NCBI GenBank assembly: GCA_020025515.1
Contig: JAHHRZ010000021.1
Coordinates: 1 to 32,932, forward strand
Direction: 5' to 3'
Source: Oscillospiraceae bacterium
GTDB lineage: Bacteria > Bacillota > Clostridia > Oscillospirales > Oscillospiraceae
DNA: 32,932 bases
Shown: one piece after another, positions 15,089 to 22,523 of the stretch
Position numbering within the stretch: position 1 is the first letter of the stretch
Layout of the letters: each line of letters begins with the position of its first letter
Notes under the pieces: generated by a model
What the model was told of the DNA's origin: nothing
The model's database searches: none
The model's input: the letters and a program-made list of their open reading frames with translations, nothing else
Position numbers and translations under genes: made by a program

Positions 15089-16069
15089 TTACGCAGCCTC
15101 CTTTACGGCCGCTTTGGACAGGGCCTTTTTCTTCTTGCTTCCACCGTACTGGGATTTGATTCTGGGGTCAATGAAGGCATACAGCAGGTCAACACCCAGA
15201 TTTACAACAGCGTGAATCAGAGCAAGAAACAGTACGCAGCCCTGAACCATGGGATAGTTACGAACATTGATGCTGTCGACCAGCAGCTTTCCAAGGCCGG
15301 CAATGGAGAAGATGGACTCGGTGACCACAGCGCCGCACAGCATACTGCCAAAGGAGTTTCCGATGACGGTGACAATGGGGATCATGGCATTTCTCAGTGC
15401 GTGCTGAAACCGAATCACATTCTCGGTCTGGCCCTTGGCTCGGGCAGTACGGATATAGTCCTGACGGATTACCTCCAGCATAGTGGATCGGGTCATACGC
15501 ATAATGTTGGCTGCGGACGCCGTACCGATGGTCAGTGCGGGCAAAATCCAACACGTCCAGTGGCTAAATCCGGAGGGCGGCAGCCAGCCTAACCAGACGG
15601 AGAAAATAAGGATGTTCACAAGTCCCTGCCAGAAGTTAGGCATGGATACACCCACCATAGACACAGCCACAGCGATGTGATCAAAGGTTGAATACTGTTT
15701 CGTCGCTGATATAATGCCGCATATGACACCCATTGCAACGGCCACAAGAATACTGGCGCTGGCCAGTATGATGGTGCGGGGGAAGCGGACGAAAATTTCC
15801 TCGGAAACAGAGCGTCCGGTGGTATAGGAGGTGCCAAAGTCACCCTCGGTGACAATCTTTTTCAGATAGTTGAAATACTGAACAAAGAAGGGTTGATCCA
15901 GCCCCAGCTCATGTTCCTTCTGAATGATCTGCTCTTCTGTCGCATCATCAGGCAGGAGCATTTCTGCCGGATTGCCCGGAGTAAAGTGCAGCAGGGTAAA
16001 GATAATCAGCGTCACTCCGAGCAGAACGGGAATCAACATCAACAGTCGTTTTACAGCATATTTTAGCAT
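15089..16069 (-). CDS. dppB: Peptide ABC transporter permease, DppB/OppB type
   Basis: This 326-residue permease starts with the typical first helix (LLMLIPVLLGVTLIIFTLLH) followed by FTPGNPAE. It has an external loop before GDFGTSYTTGRSV, and an EAA coupling motif (RQDYIRTARAKGQTE) in the cytoplasmic loop. The Lys-rich C-terminal tail (GGSKKKKALSK) is somewhat longer than usual. It is separated from the upstream binding-protein gene by 79 bases containing a stem-loop, and directly followed by dppC. GAGAGGAAA precedes the ATG. Confidence 0.95.
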   Translation of the reverse strand: MLKYAVKRLLMLIPVLLGVTLIIFTLLHFTPGNPAEMLLPDDATEEQIIQKEHELGLDQPFFVQYFNYLKKIVTEGDFGTSYTTGRSVSEEIFVRFPRTIILASASILVAVAMGVICGIISATKQYSTFDHIAVAVSMVGVSMPNFWQGLVNILIFSVWLGWLPPSGFSHWTCWILPALTIGTASAANIMRMTRSTMLEVIRQDYIRTARAKGQTENVIRFQHALRNAMIPIVTVIGNSFGSMLCGAVVTESIFSIAGLGKLLVDSINVRNYPMVQGCVLFLALIHAVVNLGVDLLYAFIDPRIKSQYGGSKKKKALSKAAVKEAA

Positions 16070-16103
16070 ATTGATTTCCTCTCCGATCCTCTGTTCTGTC
16101 CGA

Positions 16104-16123
16104 CTGTGGGCTTTCGCCCACAG
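16104..16123 (-). promoter_or_regulatory. Stem-loop between dppA and dppB
   Basis: CTGTGGGC / GCCCACAG forms an eight-bp stem with a GAAA loop on the minus-strand transcript and no following T run. Such hairpins after binding-protein genes commonly protect the upstream message, letting the binding protein exceed the permease. Confidence 0.45.
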
Positions 16124-16148
16124 CCGGGTGCAGCCCAGCGATCAATTA

Positions 16149-17693
16149 TTATTCATAAGCGCACACATAGGTCAGATCGGGGGTATTTGCAGGGCTGTGG
16201 ACATAGCCCTCCACTGTGTTTCTCATACCGGTGAGCACATCGGTGAAGGCGATGGGGATGGCGTAGTAGTTATTGACAATGTAGTCTTGAATCTCCTCGT
16301 ACTTCTTGGCACGGGCGGCATCGTCATACTCAGCGGCAGCAACGGCGATCATCTCATCCAGTTTGGTATCGGAGGAATTGATAATGCCGTTGCGGGAGGC
16401 GGTGGAGAACACGGTACCGATGGCCTGATAGGCGTTTCCAGTGGTAGCGGTCTGGGACGTAATGGTGATATTGGTCCCGTTGTTGGCCTTGCCCAGCTCA
16501 TTGTAGGTAGCCTTGTCCAGCACCTGAATTTCACAGTTGATGCCGGCTTCCTTCCACATATTCTGGATGATCTCAGCAATGGTCTTGAAGTCCACGTTGG
16601 TCTGGCAGCGTCCAGTCAAATTGATGCCGTTGGGATAGCCGGCCTCTGCCAGCAGTTTTTTGGCCCGTTCCACATCATAGACATGCTCACTAACTGGGCT
16701 GTGACCGATGATGCTGGACGACATAATGCTGTCAGCGGGGATCCCGTACTGCTCATAGACCACATCGGTCAGAAGCTCGATATCCAACGCGCAGGAGAGG
16801 GCCTCACGGATCTTGGCGTTGGCCGTCTCGTCCTTGCTCAGATTCAGACCAAGGAAGGTAGTGCGGTAGCTGATATCGTTCATTAGCTTCAGGTCGTAGT
16901 TTTCCGCAATGCGGGCACCATCGTTGGCCGAGATGTCCAGCGCAATATCAGAGGAGCCGGTCTCCAGTTCGATGGCGCGGTTGGCAACCTCGTTGATGAC
17001 CTTCATCTCAATCTTGTCGGAAGCACCGGGCTCGCCCCAGAACTTATCATTGCGTTTCAGTAAGATGGAGGAACCGGCCACCCAGGAATCCACCACATAG
17101 GCTCCGGTCCCGACAGGCTCCAGACCGGCCACCTCGTCGCCTACCTCTTCCACATAAGACTTGCAGACAATGCTGCTGTAAGCGTGGGTCAGAAAGCTGT
17201 ATACGGGAGCGAAGGGCTGTTTCAGGGCTACGATCACAGCAAAGTCACCGTCGGCCTTGGTATTCTCTCCATCAAAGAACTTGAAGGTGGACTTGGTAGT
17301 GGACATCTCTGTGCAGCGCTTCAGAGTAAACACCACATCTTCAGAGGTCATCTGCTCACCGTTGGAGAAGTAGGCGTCCTCACGCAGCTTAAAACGGATA
17401 TGGGTATCGTCGATCATTTCCCACTCGGTCGCCAAATTGGGCTGGATCTCACCGTTTGGTCCCACTTGCAGCAATGTGTCATAGACCAGCGCTTCCACAA
17501 TGTAACCATTCAGCATATTGCAGGTCTGGGGGTTCAGGTTAACAGGCTCGCTGGACAAAACCACACTCATGGTTTCCTTCTTTACCCTCTCACCGTTGTC
17601 TCCAGGACCTCCGGGCGTTCCCTTCTTACCGCAGGCAGACAGAGAAAGACACATGGCCGCTGCCAGCAGCAGGGAAATCATTTTCTTTGTCAT
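16149..17693 (-). CDS. dppA: Peptide-binding lipoprotein (SBP family 5, DppA/OppA type)
   Basis: This 514-residue substrate-binding protein has a lipoprotein signal peptide with lipobox LSAC (Cys21) and a Gly-rich linker (KKGTPGGPGDNG). The family-5 signature comes early (VNLNPQTCNMLNGYIVEALVYD), followed by LATEWEM and FKLREDAYFSNGEQMTSEDV. AAGGAGG lies seven bases before the ATG. It sits just downstream of two gamma-glutamyltransferase genes, so its ligands are probably gamma-glutamyl or otherwise unusual short peptides. Family-5 proteins also bind glutathione (GsiB) and peptidoglycan peptides (MppA), and sequence alone cannot separate these. Confidence 0.94.
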   Translation of the reverse strand: MTKKMISLLLAAAMCLSLSACGKKGTPGGPGDNGERVKKETMSVVLSSEPVNLNPQTCNMLNGYIVEALVYDTLLQVGPNGEIQPNLATEWEMIDDTHIRFKLREDAYFSNGEQMTSEDVVFTLKRCTEMSTTKSTFKFFDGENTKADGDFAVIVALKQPFAPVYSFLTHAYSSIVCKSYVEEVGDEVAGLEPVGTGAYVVDSWVAGSSILLKRNDKFWGEPGASDKIEMKVINEVANRAIELETGSSDIALDISANDGARIAENYDLKLMNDISYRTTFLGLNLSKDETANAKIREALSCALDIELLTDVVYEQYGIPADSIMSSSIIGHSPVSEHVYDVERAKKLLAEAGYPNGINLTGRCQTNVDFKTIAEIIQNMWKEAGINCEIQVLDKATYNELGKANNGTNITITSQTATTGNAYQAIGTVFSTASRNGIINSSDTKLDEMIAVAAAEYDDAARAKKYEEIQDYIVNNYYAIPIAFTDVLTGMRNTVEGYVHSPANTPDLTYVCAYE

Positions 17694-17717
17694 AATAAAT
17701 CCTCCTTAGTCATCTCT

Positions 17718-19328
17718 TTAATGGGATAAAACGCTGCTGCCAGCTGCCATGCCGTCCCGTCTGGGGTCGGCCGCACCGGTCATGCTTTCTTCCTGTTGTG
17801 AGAACCGGATGCCCTGAACGCCGCCCACATACCGGTCATAGGCTTTCAGCTTCTTCACCGGCTGGCCGTTTTCCACCAGTGTCTGGACCACCTCATCTTG
17901 GATGCGTTCCTCGTACTGGAAGAGATTGGGGACATCGTTGTAACATCTGGGGGCATCAATGGCATCCACCAGATCCATTTTGAAATCAATCAGGTTGGAT
18001 ATGATCTGAACCATGGTGGAGATAATACGGTTTCCGCCCGGTGTGCCAATGGCGGCAAAGGGGCGGCCGTCCTTGAGGATGATGGTGGGACTCATGGAAC
18101 TGAGCGGCTTCTTTCCGCCCTGCACCGAGTTTTTCTTCCCCTTCCCCAGTGTAAAGCCCCGCATCTGGCAGTTGAGTACCACACCCGTTCCCTCAGGCAC
18201 CACGCCAGAGCCGAAGAAGGAACTGATGGTCTGAGTAATGGACACCACATTTCCCTCTCGATCCGCCACGGAGAAATGGGTGGTGTCGCTGGGTTCAAAT
18301 CGGAAGGGGTCGTCCGGTTCGGCCGGAGTCACATGGAAGGGCTCATATGCCGCCGCCCGCTTCTGTGCATATTCCCGGGAGAGCAGACCCTTCAGAGGAA
18401 TCTCCACAAAGCGGGGGTCACCCATATATTTGGCTCGGTCCGCAAAGGACATTTTAAATACCTCGGACATCAGGTGCAGATGGCGGGCAGAGTGGTACTC
18501 CATCTCCCCGACCGGAAACTGCTCCATAATATTCAGGCACTCCAGAATGTGGGTGCCGCCGGAGCTGGGAGGAGGCGAGGACAATATCTCGTACCCACGG
18601 TAATTCCCCCGCAGGGGGACGCTCTCCCGCACCTGAAAACCGGCCATGTCGTCCAGCGTGAAATCTCCGCCGTGGGCGTTGATGCTGTTGACCACCGCCT
18701 GGGCAATCTCTCCGTGGTAGAAGGCATCGGGGCCCTCCTTGGAGATCATCTCCATGGTGTGGACCAAGTCTGGATTTTGAAGTCTGTCTCCCGGCTGGTA
18801 ATCCTTCAGATAGGGGTTTCCGGGTTCTTCAAAGCGTTTTAGCTTATTGCGGTTATCCAGCAGATCGTGGTGAAGGGCCTCGGAAATGACCTCGCCCCGT
18901 CTGGCAAGCTCGATTGCCGGCTCCATCACTTCTTCCCGGGACAGCCGCCCGAATTTTTCCTGGATATAGCAGAGTCCTGCCGCCTCGCCGGGGACACAGA
19001 TGGACTTACCCCCTTCCCCCTTCTCCTCACCAATCACGGTGCCGTTTTCATCCAGCTTCCACATATCTGGATTGGCAGAAGCGGGAGCCACTTCCCGGAA
19101 ATCCACAAAGACAGCCTTTTGGTCCCGGGCACTGTAGGCAGTCATATAACCGCCGCCGCCCAAACCGGAGGCGTTAGGCTCGCATACACCCAGCGCAAAG
19201 CCCACAGCCACTGCGGCGTCAAAGGCATTGCCGCCCTTGTCGAGGATCTCCGCACCGATACGTGCCGCATCGGGGTGAGCCGCCGCCACCATGCCAAAGC
19301 GGCTGGTAGTCGATTTCTTTACCTCCAT
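17718..19328 (-). CDS. ggt: Gamma-glutamyltransferase-like Ntn hydrolase, variant substrate site
   Basis: This 536-residue GGT-family enzyme should self-cleave before Thr349 (SDTTHFSV) to give the active-site threonine. ASGLGGGGYM, VDFREVAP (substrate-carboxylate Arg), KPLSSMSP and TPGGNRI are all present. Counting from the catalytic Thr without gaps, the residues equal to E. coli Asn411, Gln430 and Asp433, which grip the substrate alpha-amino group, are Ser369, Gln388 and Gly391. Loss of the Asp suggests a substrate with a missing, blocked or inverted amino group. There is no signal peptide, so it acts in the cytoplasm, unlike the classical periplasmic GGT. The ATG at 19328 has GGAGGG upstream and lies two bases after the racemase stop, indicating coupled translation. 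Confidence 0.92.
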   Translation of the reverse strand: MEVKKSTTSRFGMVAAAHPDAARIGAEILDKGGNAFDAAVAVGFALGVCEPNASGLGGGGYMTAYSARDQKAVFVDFREVAPASANPDMWKLDENGTVIGEEKGEGGKSICVPGEAAGLCYIQEKFGRLSREEVMEPAIELARRGEVISEALHHDLLDNRNKLKRFEEPGNPYLKDYQPGDRLQNPDLVHTMEMISKEGPDAFYHGEIAQAVVNSINAHGGDFTLDDMAGFQVRESVPLRGNYRGYEILSSPPPSSGGTHILECLNIMEQFPVGEMEYHSARHLHLMSEVFKMSFADRAKYMGDPRFVEIPLKGLLSREYAQKRAAAYEPFHVTPAEPDDPFRFEPSDTTHFSVADREGNVVSITQTISSFFGSGVVPEGTGVVLNCQMRGFTLGKGKKNSVQGGKKPLSSMSPTIILKDGRPFAAIGTPGGNRIISTMVQIISNLIDFKMDLVDAIDAPRCYNDVPNLFQYEERIQDEVVQTLVENGQPVKKLKAYDRYVGGVQGIRFSQQEESMTGAADPRRDGMAAGSSVLSH

Positions 19329-19330
19329 TG

Positions 19331-20497
19331 TCAAATTCCCTCCAGTTCATCCACATCTGGAAGCAGGGCATTGAGCACCTTGACGGGCTTGCCGCCCTTC
19401 ATATAGACCTTGGGCGTTCTGCGGGTAAACCGGCACAGCAGTTCATTTTTATTGGTGGCGCACTTCACGGCGGCCTCAGCGAAGGTCACGGCGTTTTCCG
19501 ATTCGTCACCATAGAGGATAACCTCGTCGCCTACACGGACCTCGGGGATGTCGGTAACATCTACCATGCACTGATCCATGCACAAAACGCCCACCACCTT
19601 GGCTCGCTTGCCGTGGATAGTAACCTCGCCCACCTCATACATATTTCTGGGGTAGCCGTCAGCGTAGCCCACAGTGATGGTAGCAAGACGCATATCACGG
19701 TCAGCCTTGTACTTATAGTTATAGCTGACGCCCTCGCCCTTCTTAATGTTCTGGATGTAGGCCACCTTGGTCACAAACCGGATGACCTGGTGGATGTCCA
19801 GATCGTTCTTTCGAAAGGACTTCATACCGTAGAGAATGGCACCGGGGCGGATCATATCCAGCCGGAATTCGGGGTAGTCGATGGCCGCAATGCTGTCGCA
19901 GATATGTCTGTACTTAAACCGGCAGCCCGCCGCCTCCAACCGCTCGGCGGCCGCTTTCAGGGCGTTATACTGGCGGTGGTTTTCCTCATCGCTGGCCAGA
20001 GAGAAATGGGAGAAAATACCCTCGCACTCCAGATGCTCCAATTTGCAGATGCGCTTGATAGCCTCAATACTCTCATGTCCATCCGGGAAGCCCAGCCGAT
20101 GGAAGCCAGTATCGTACTTAATATGTACCTTGGGCTTCATTCCCAGTTCTCTGCCCAACCAGTCAAGCTCCACGGCCTGTTCCTCGGTGAAGATGCACTG
20201 AGTAATGTGGTTTTTCACCACATGGGGAAGATTTTCATTGGAGGTATATCCCATAATCAAAATGGGGTACTGAGGATAAGCGTTTCTCAGCTCCAGTGCC
20301 TCAGTCAGCGTGGCTACTGCAAGGTAGTCGCCGCCATGCTCCATGATCGTCTGTGCGCAGGTCACGCTGCCGTGTCCGTATGCATCCGCCTTGATCACCG
20401 CGGCAATGGCCACATCGGGGCCGATTCGCTTGCGGATCTGCGCCACATTGTCGCCCAGGCGGTCAAGGTCTATTTCAATATAAGTATCTCTCAGCAT
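19331..20497 (-). CDS. alr: Alanine racemase-family PLP enzyme
   Basis: This 388-residue fold-III PLP racemase has the PLP lysine in VIKADAYGHG (Lys36), the substrate-side KYDTGFHRLGF, SHFSLASDEEN, the RPGAILYG motif, and the second catalytic base Tyr259 in GVSYNYKY followed by TVGYADGYPR. LCMDQCMVDVTD marks the C-terminal domain. In canonical alanine racemases the Tyr motif is SYGRTY, so this enzyme is somewhat divergent and may take other small amino acids. Its place between two GGT genes in an inducible operon points to catabolism of D- or L-alanine (or similar) released from imported peptides instead of the housekeeping cell-wall role. Confidence 0.92.
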   Translation of the reverse strand: MLRDTYIEIDLDRLGDNVAQIRKRIGPDVAIAAVIKADAYGHGSVTCAQTIMEHGGDYLAVATLTEALELRNAYPQYPILIMGYTSNENLPHVVKNHITQCIFTEEQAVELDWLGRELGMKPKVHIKYDTGFHRLGFPDGHESIEAIKRICKLEHLECEGIFSHFSLASDEENHRQYNALKAAAERLEAAGCRFKYRHICDSIAAIDYPEFRLDMIRPGAILYGMKSFRKNDLDIHQVIRFVTKVAYIQNIKKGEGVSYNYKYKADRDMRLATITVGYADGYPRNMYEVGEVTIHGKRAKVVGVLCMDQCMVDVTDIPEVRVGDEVILYGDESENAVTFAEAAVKCATNKNELLCRFTRRTPKVYMKGGKPVKVLNALLPDVDELEGI

Positions 20498-20517
20498 GGT
20501 CCAAATTACTTCCTTTC

Positions 20518-22116
20518 TCAGTAACCCAATGCTTCGCCGTCCCGACGGGGATCGGCAGAGCCCTCAATGGTGCCATCAGGCATATACAAAACGCCCTGTA
20601 CACCGCCCATTTTCACGTCATAGTCAAGAACCGTCTCGGTGAGGTGGCCCAGCTTCTCCAGCTCTGCCACCACATCAGAACCAATACGACCTTCCACAAC
20701 CACCTTGCATTTGGTGTTCTCCGTCATACGGGCTGAGTCAATGGCCTCGTCAATGCCCATGTGGTGGTCAATGAGCTTGGTAATAACCTGCGCCACATTG
20801 CAGATGATGCGCTCGCCGCCGGGAGAGCCCACAATGGCGAAGGGCTTGTCATCCTTGAGGATGACTGTGGGGCTCATGGTGCTCAGAGGCTTTTTGTGGG
20901 CCTCCACCGAATTTATGTTGTCCGGCATAACGGAGAAGTCCGCCATGGTGTCGTTGAGCAGAAAGCCGGTTCCCTCCGGAACCACGCAGGAGCCGCAGAA
21001 GTGGTTGATGGTCTTGGTGACGGCCACCATGTTGCCATCTCCATCTCCGATGGAATAGTGGGTGGTATCGTCATGCTCGTAGACCCACGGGTCACCCGCT
21101 GTGCTTACTCCGCAGCCGTCAAGGCTGATGTCATCGGATAGGAGCTTTGCGTACCTCTTATCCGTCAGGCCCTTCACCGGCACCGGATAGAAATCGCTGT
21201 CCGCCATATACTTGGCACGGTCGGCATAGACCTTCTTAAAGACCTCGCTGAGCAGGTGCAGATATTCCGGGCTGTTGACCTTCATGGCCCCCACATCGAA
21301 ATTCTCCAGCATATTCAAGGTCTGGATAATGTGGGTACCGCCGGAGGAGGGCAGGCCGGAGGAATAGATCTTGTAGCCCCTATATGTACCGGACACCGTG
21401 GGGCGGATCACTGGCTTATAATCAGCCATGTCCTCCTCGTCCATAATGCCGCCGCTCTCTTTCATGGCGTCCACAATGCGCCGGGCCATCTCGCCCTTAT
21501 AGAACCAGTCATCCGGTTCACGGGCGATCTGCCGCAGGGTGGCGGCCAGTGCGGGATTTTTAAATATTTTACCCTCAGCCACCGTGTTCTGCTCAAAATA
21601 GAGCTGTCTGCTGCCCGGATACTTCATGAGGCTGGGGGCATTTTTTTTAAAGTGCTCCTCCATCATCTCTGTGACTACAATGCCCCGTTCAGCCAGCTCT
21701 GCGGCAGGAAGGATCACATCCTCCTTGCTCATGGTGCCATAATTGCGCAGAGCGGTCAGAAGTCCGGCCACTTCACCGGGAACAGCCACGGACTTGCCGC
21801 CTATGGCGTGCTGCCTGTCCCTGGGCTTACCATTCTCGTCCAGCTGCCACATATCCCGGGTCGCCTTGCGGGGGGCGTACTCACGAAAGTCCAGCAGCAG
21901 CGGCTCCTCTTTGCCGCTCTCCTTAATCATCATGAAGCCGCCGCCGCCAAGTCCAGAGGTGCTGGGCTCACAAACCCCCAGCGCAAAGCCCACAGCCACT
22001 GCGGCATCCACTGCGTTGCCGCCCTTTTTCAAAATCTCCAGTCCGATCTTAGACGCCTCGATACGGGCGGTCGATACCACTGCATGAGCTCCACTGCATT
22101 TCTTCAGCTGTCTCAA
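20518..22116 (-). CDS. ggt: Gamma-glutamyltransferase-like Ntn hydrolase, first gene of the operon
   Basis: This 532-residue GGT-family enzyme has catalytic Thr351 (DDTTHYSI), TSGLGGGGFM, LDFREYAPRKATRDMW, KPLSTMSP and SPGGERI. The residues equal to E. coli Asn411, Gln430 and Asp433 are Asn371, Thr390 and Asp393: the amino-group pocket is nearly canonical, with only Gln to Thr changed. No signal peptide is visible, so it is probably cytoplasmic. The start is a TTG at 22116 with AAGGAG ten bases upstream; an in-frame stop lies two codons before it, which excludes earlier starts. It is the promoter-proximal gene of the operon, and complements the divergent second copy, suggesting split substrate specificity. 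Confidence 0.93.
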   Translation of the reverse strand: MRQLKKCSGAHAVVSTARIEASKIGLEILKKGGNAVDAAVAVGFALGVCEPSTSGLGGGGFMMIKESGKEEPLLLDFREYAPRKATRDMWQLDENGKPRDRQHAIGGKSVAVPGEVAGLLTALRNYGTMSKEDVILPAAELAERGIVVTEMMEEHFKKNAPSLMKYPGSRQLYFEQNTVAEGKIFKNPALAATLRQIAREPDDWFYKGEMARRIVDAMKESGGIMDEEDMADYKPVIRPTVSGTYRGYKIYSSGLPSSGGTHIIQTLNMLENFDVGAMKVNSPEYLHLLSEVFKKVYADRAKYMADSDFYPVPVKGLTDKRYAKLLSDDISLDGCGVSTAGDPWVYEHDDTTHYSIGDGDGNMVAVTKTINHFCGSCVVPEGTGFLLNDTMADFSVMPDNINSVEAHKKPLSTMSPTVILKDDKPFAIVGSPGGERIICNVAQVITKLIDHHMGIDEAIDSARMTENTKCKVVVEGRIGSDVVAELEKLGHLTETVLDYDVKMGGVQGVLYMPDGTIEGSADPRRDGEALGY

Positions 22117-22168
22117 AATTCACCAACTCCTTAACAAAACCCGAAGGAATTTTCTCTATTTAATACAT

Positions 22169-22185
22169 AGCATAGTGCGTGCCAA
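22169..22185 (-). promoter_or_regulatory. Sigma-54 (-24/-12) promoter of the ggt-alr-ggt-dpp operon
   Basis: On the minus strand TTGGCACGCACTATGCT has the perfect -24 element TTGGCACG, and its GG and GC are separated by ten bases. It lies about 55 bases before the TTG start of the first ggt. No matching sigma-A promoter is evident nearby. Confidence 0.9.
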
Positions 22186-22435
22186 CTTCCGAAATTCCCG
22201 CTTTAAAAAGCCGAGTTTCTTTTTATTTGTTTTCCTATCGACACAATTTTATCATTATTTTTTAAAATATTTTAGAAAGCGATGGACAAACTTTAAAATT
22301 TTATTTTGAAGTAGTTTTTTTCAACTTCAAATTTTCGTCAGCTTTGCTCCGCATTTTTTCATCTCTCCTGCAAAGCAGCCTGCCTGTTCCTCCGCGTTTT
22401 CCCAAACATTTTGTATTATTTCTTCACTAAAGCAA

Positions 22436-22495
22436 AAATAAACTGTACTATCTGTATCCACAAACGGTTATTGATACAAATAGTACAGTTTATTT
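22436..22495. repeat. 23-bp inverted repeat between the second activator and the ggt promoter
   Basis: Arms at 22436-22458 and 22473-22495 are inverted copies with a single mismatch around a 14-base spacer; each contains AAACTGTACTAT. On the minus strand the right arm runs into TTTATTTTTGC, so it can act as the terminator of the activator gene ending at 22524. Equally, two inverted 23-bp sites about 250-310 bases upstream of the -24 element could be the activator's enhancer. The rest of 22117-22523 is A+T-rich with no gene seen. Confidence 0.65.
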
Positions 22496-22523
22496 GAATT
22501 GAGATAGCCTCTCCTTGCTCCAA

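Noticed and set aside
17898..18842. 314-codon plus-strand frame opposite the second ggt
   Set aside because: It is an antisense frame within a gene with all GGT catalytic motifs.
19328..20524. 398-codon plus-strand open frame opposite the alanine racemase, and similar long frames opposite the lyase (7202-8080) and symporter (9068-10279)
   Set aside because: These are antisense shadows of G+C-rich genes with strong family matches on the other strand; they have no ribosome sites or recognisable domains.
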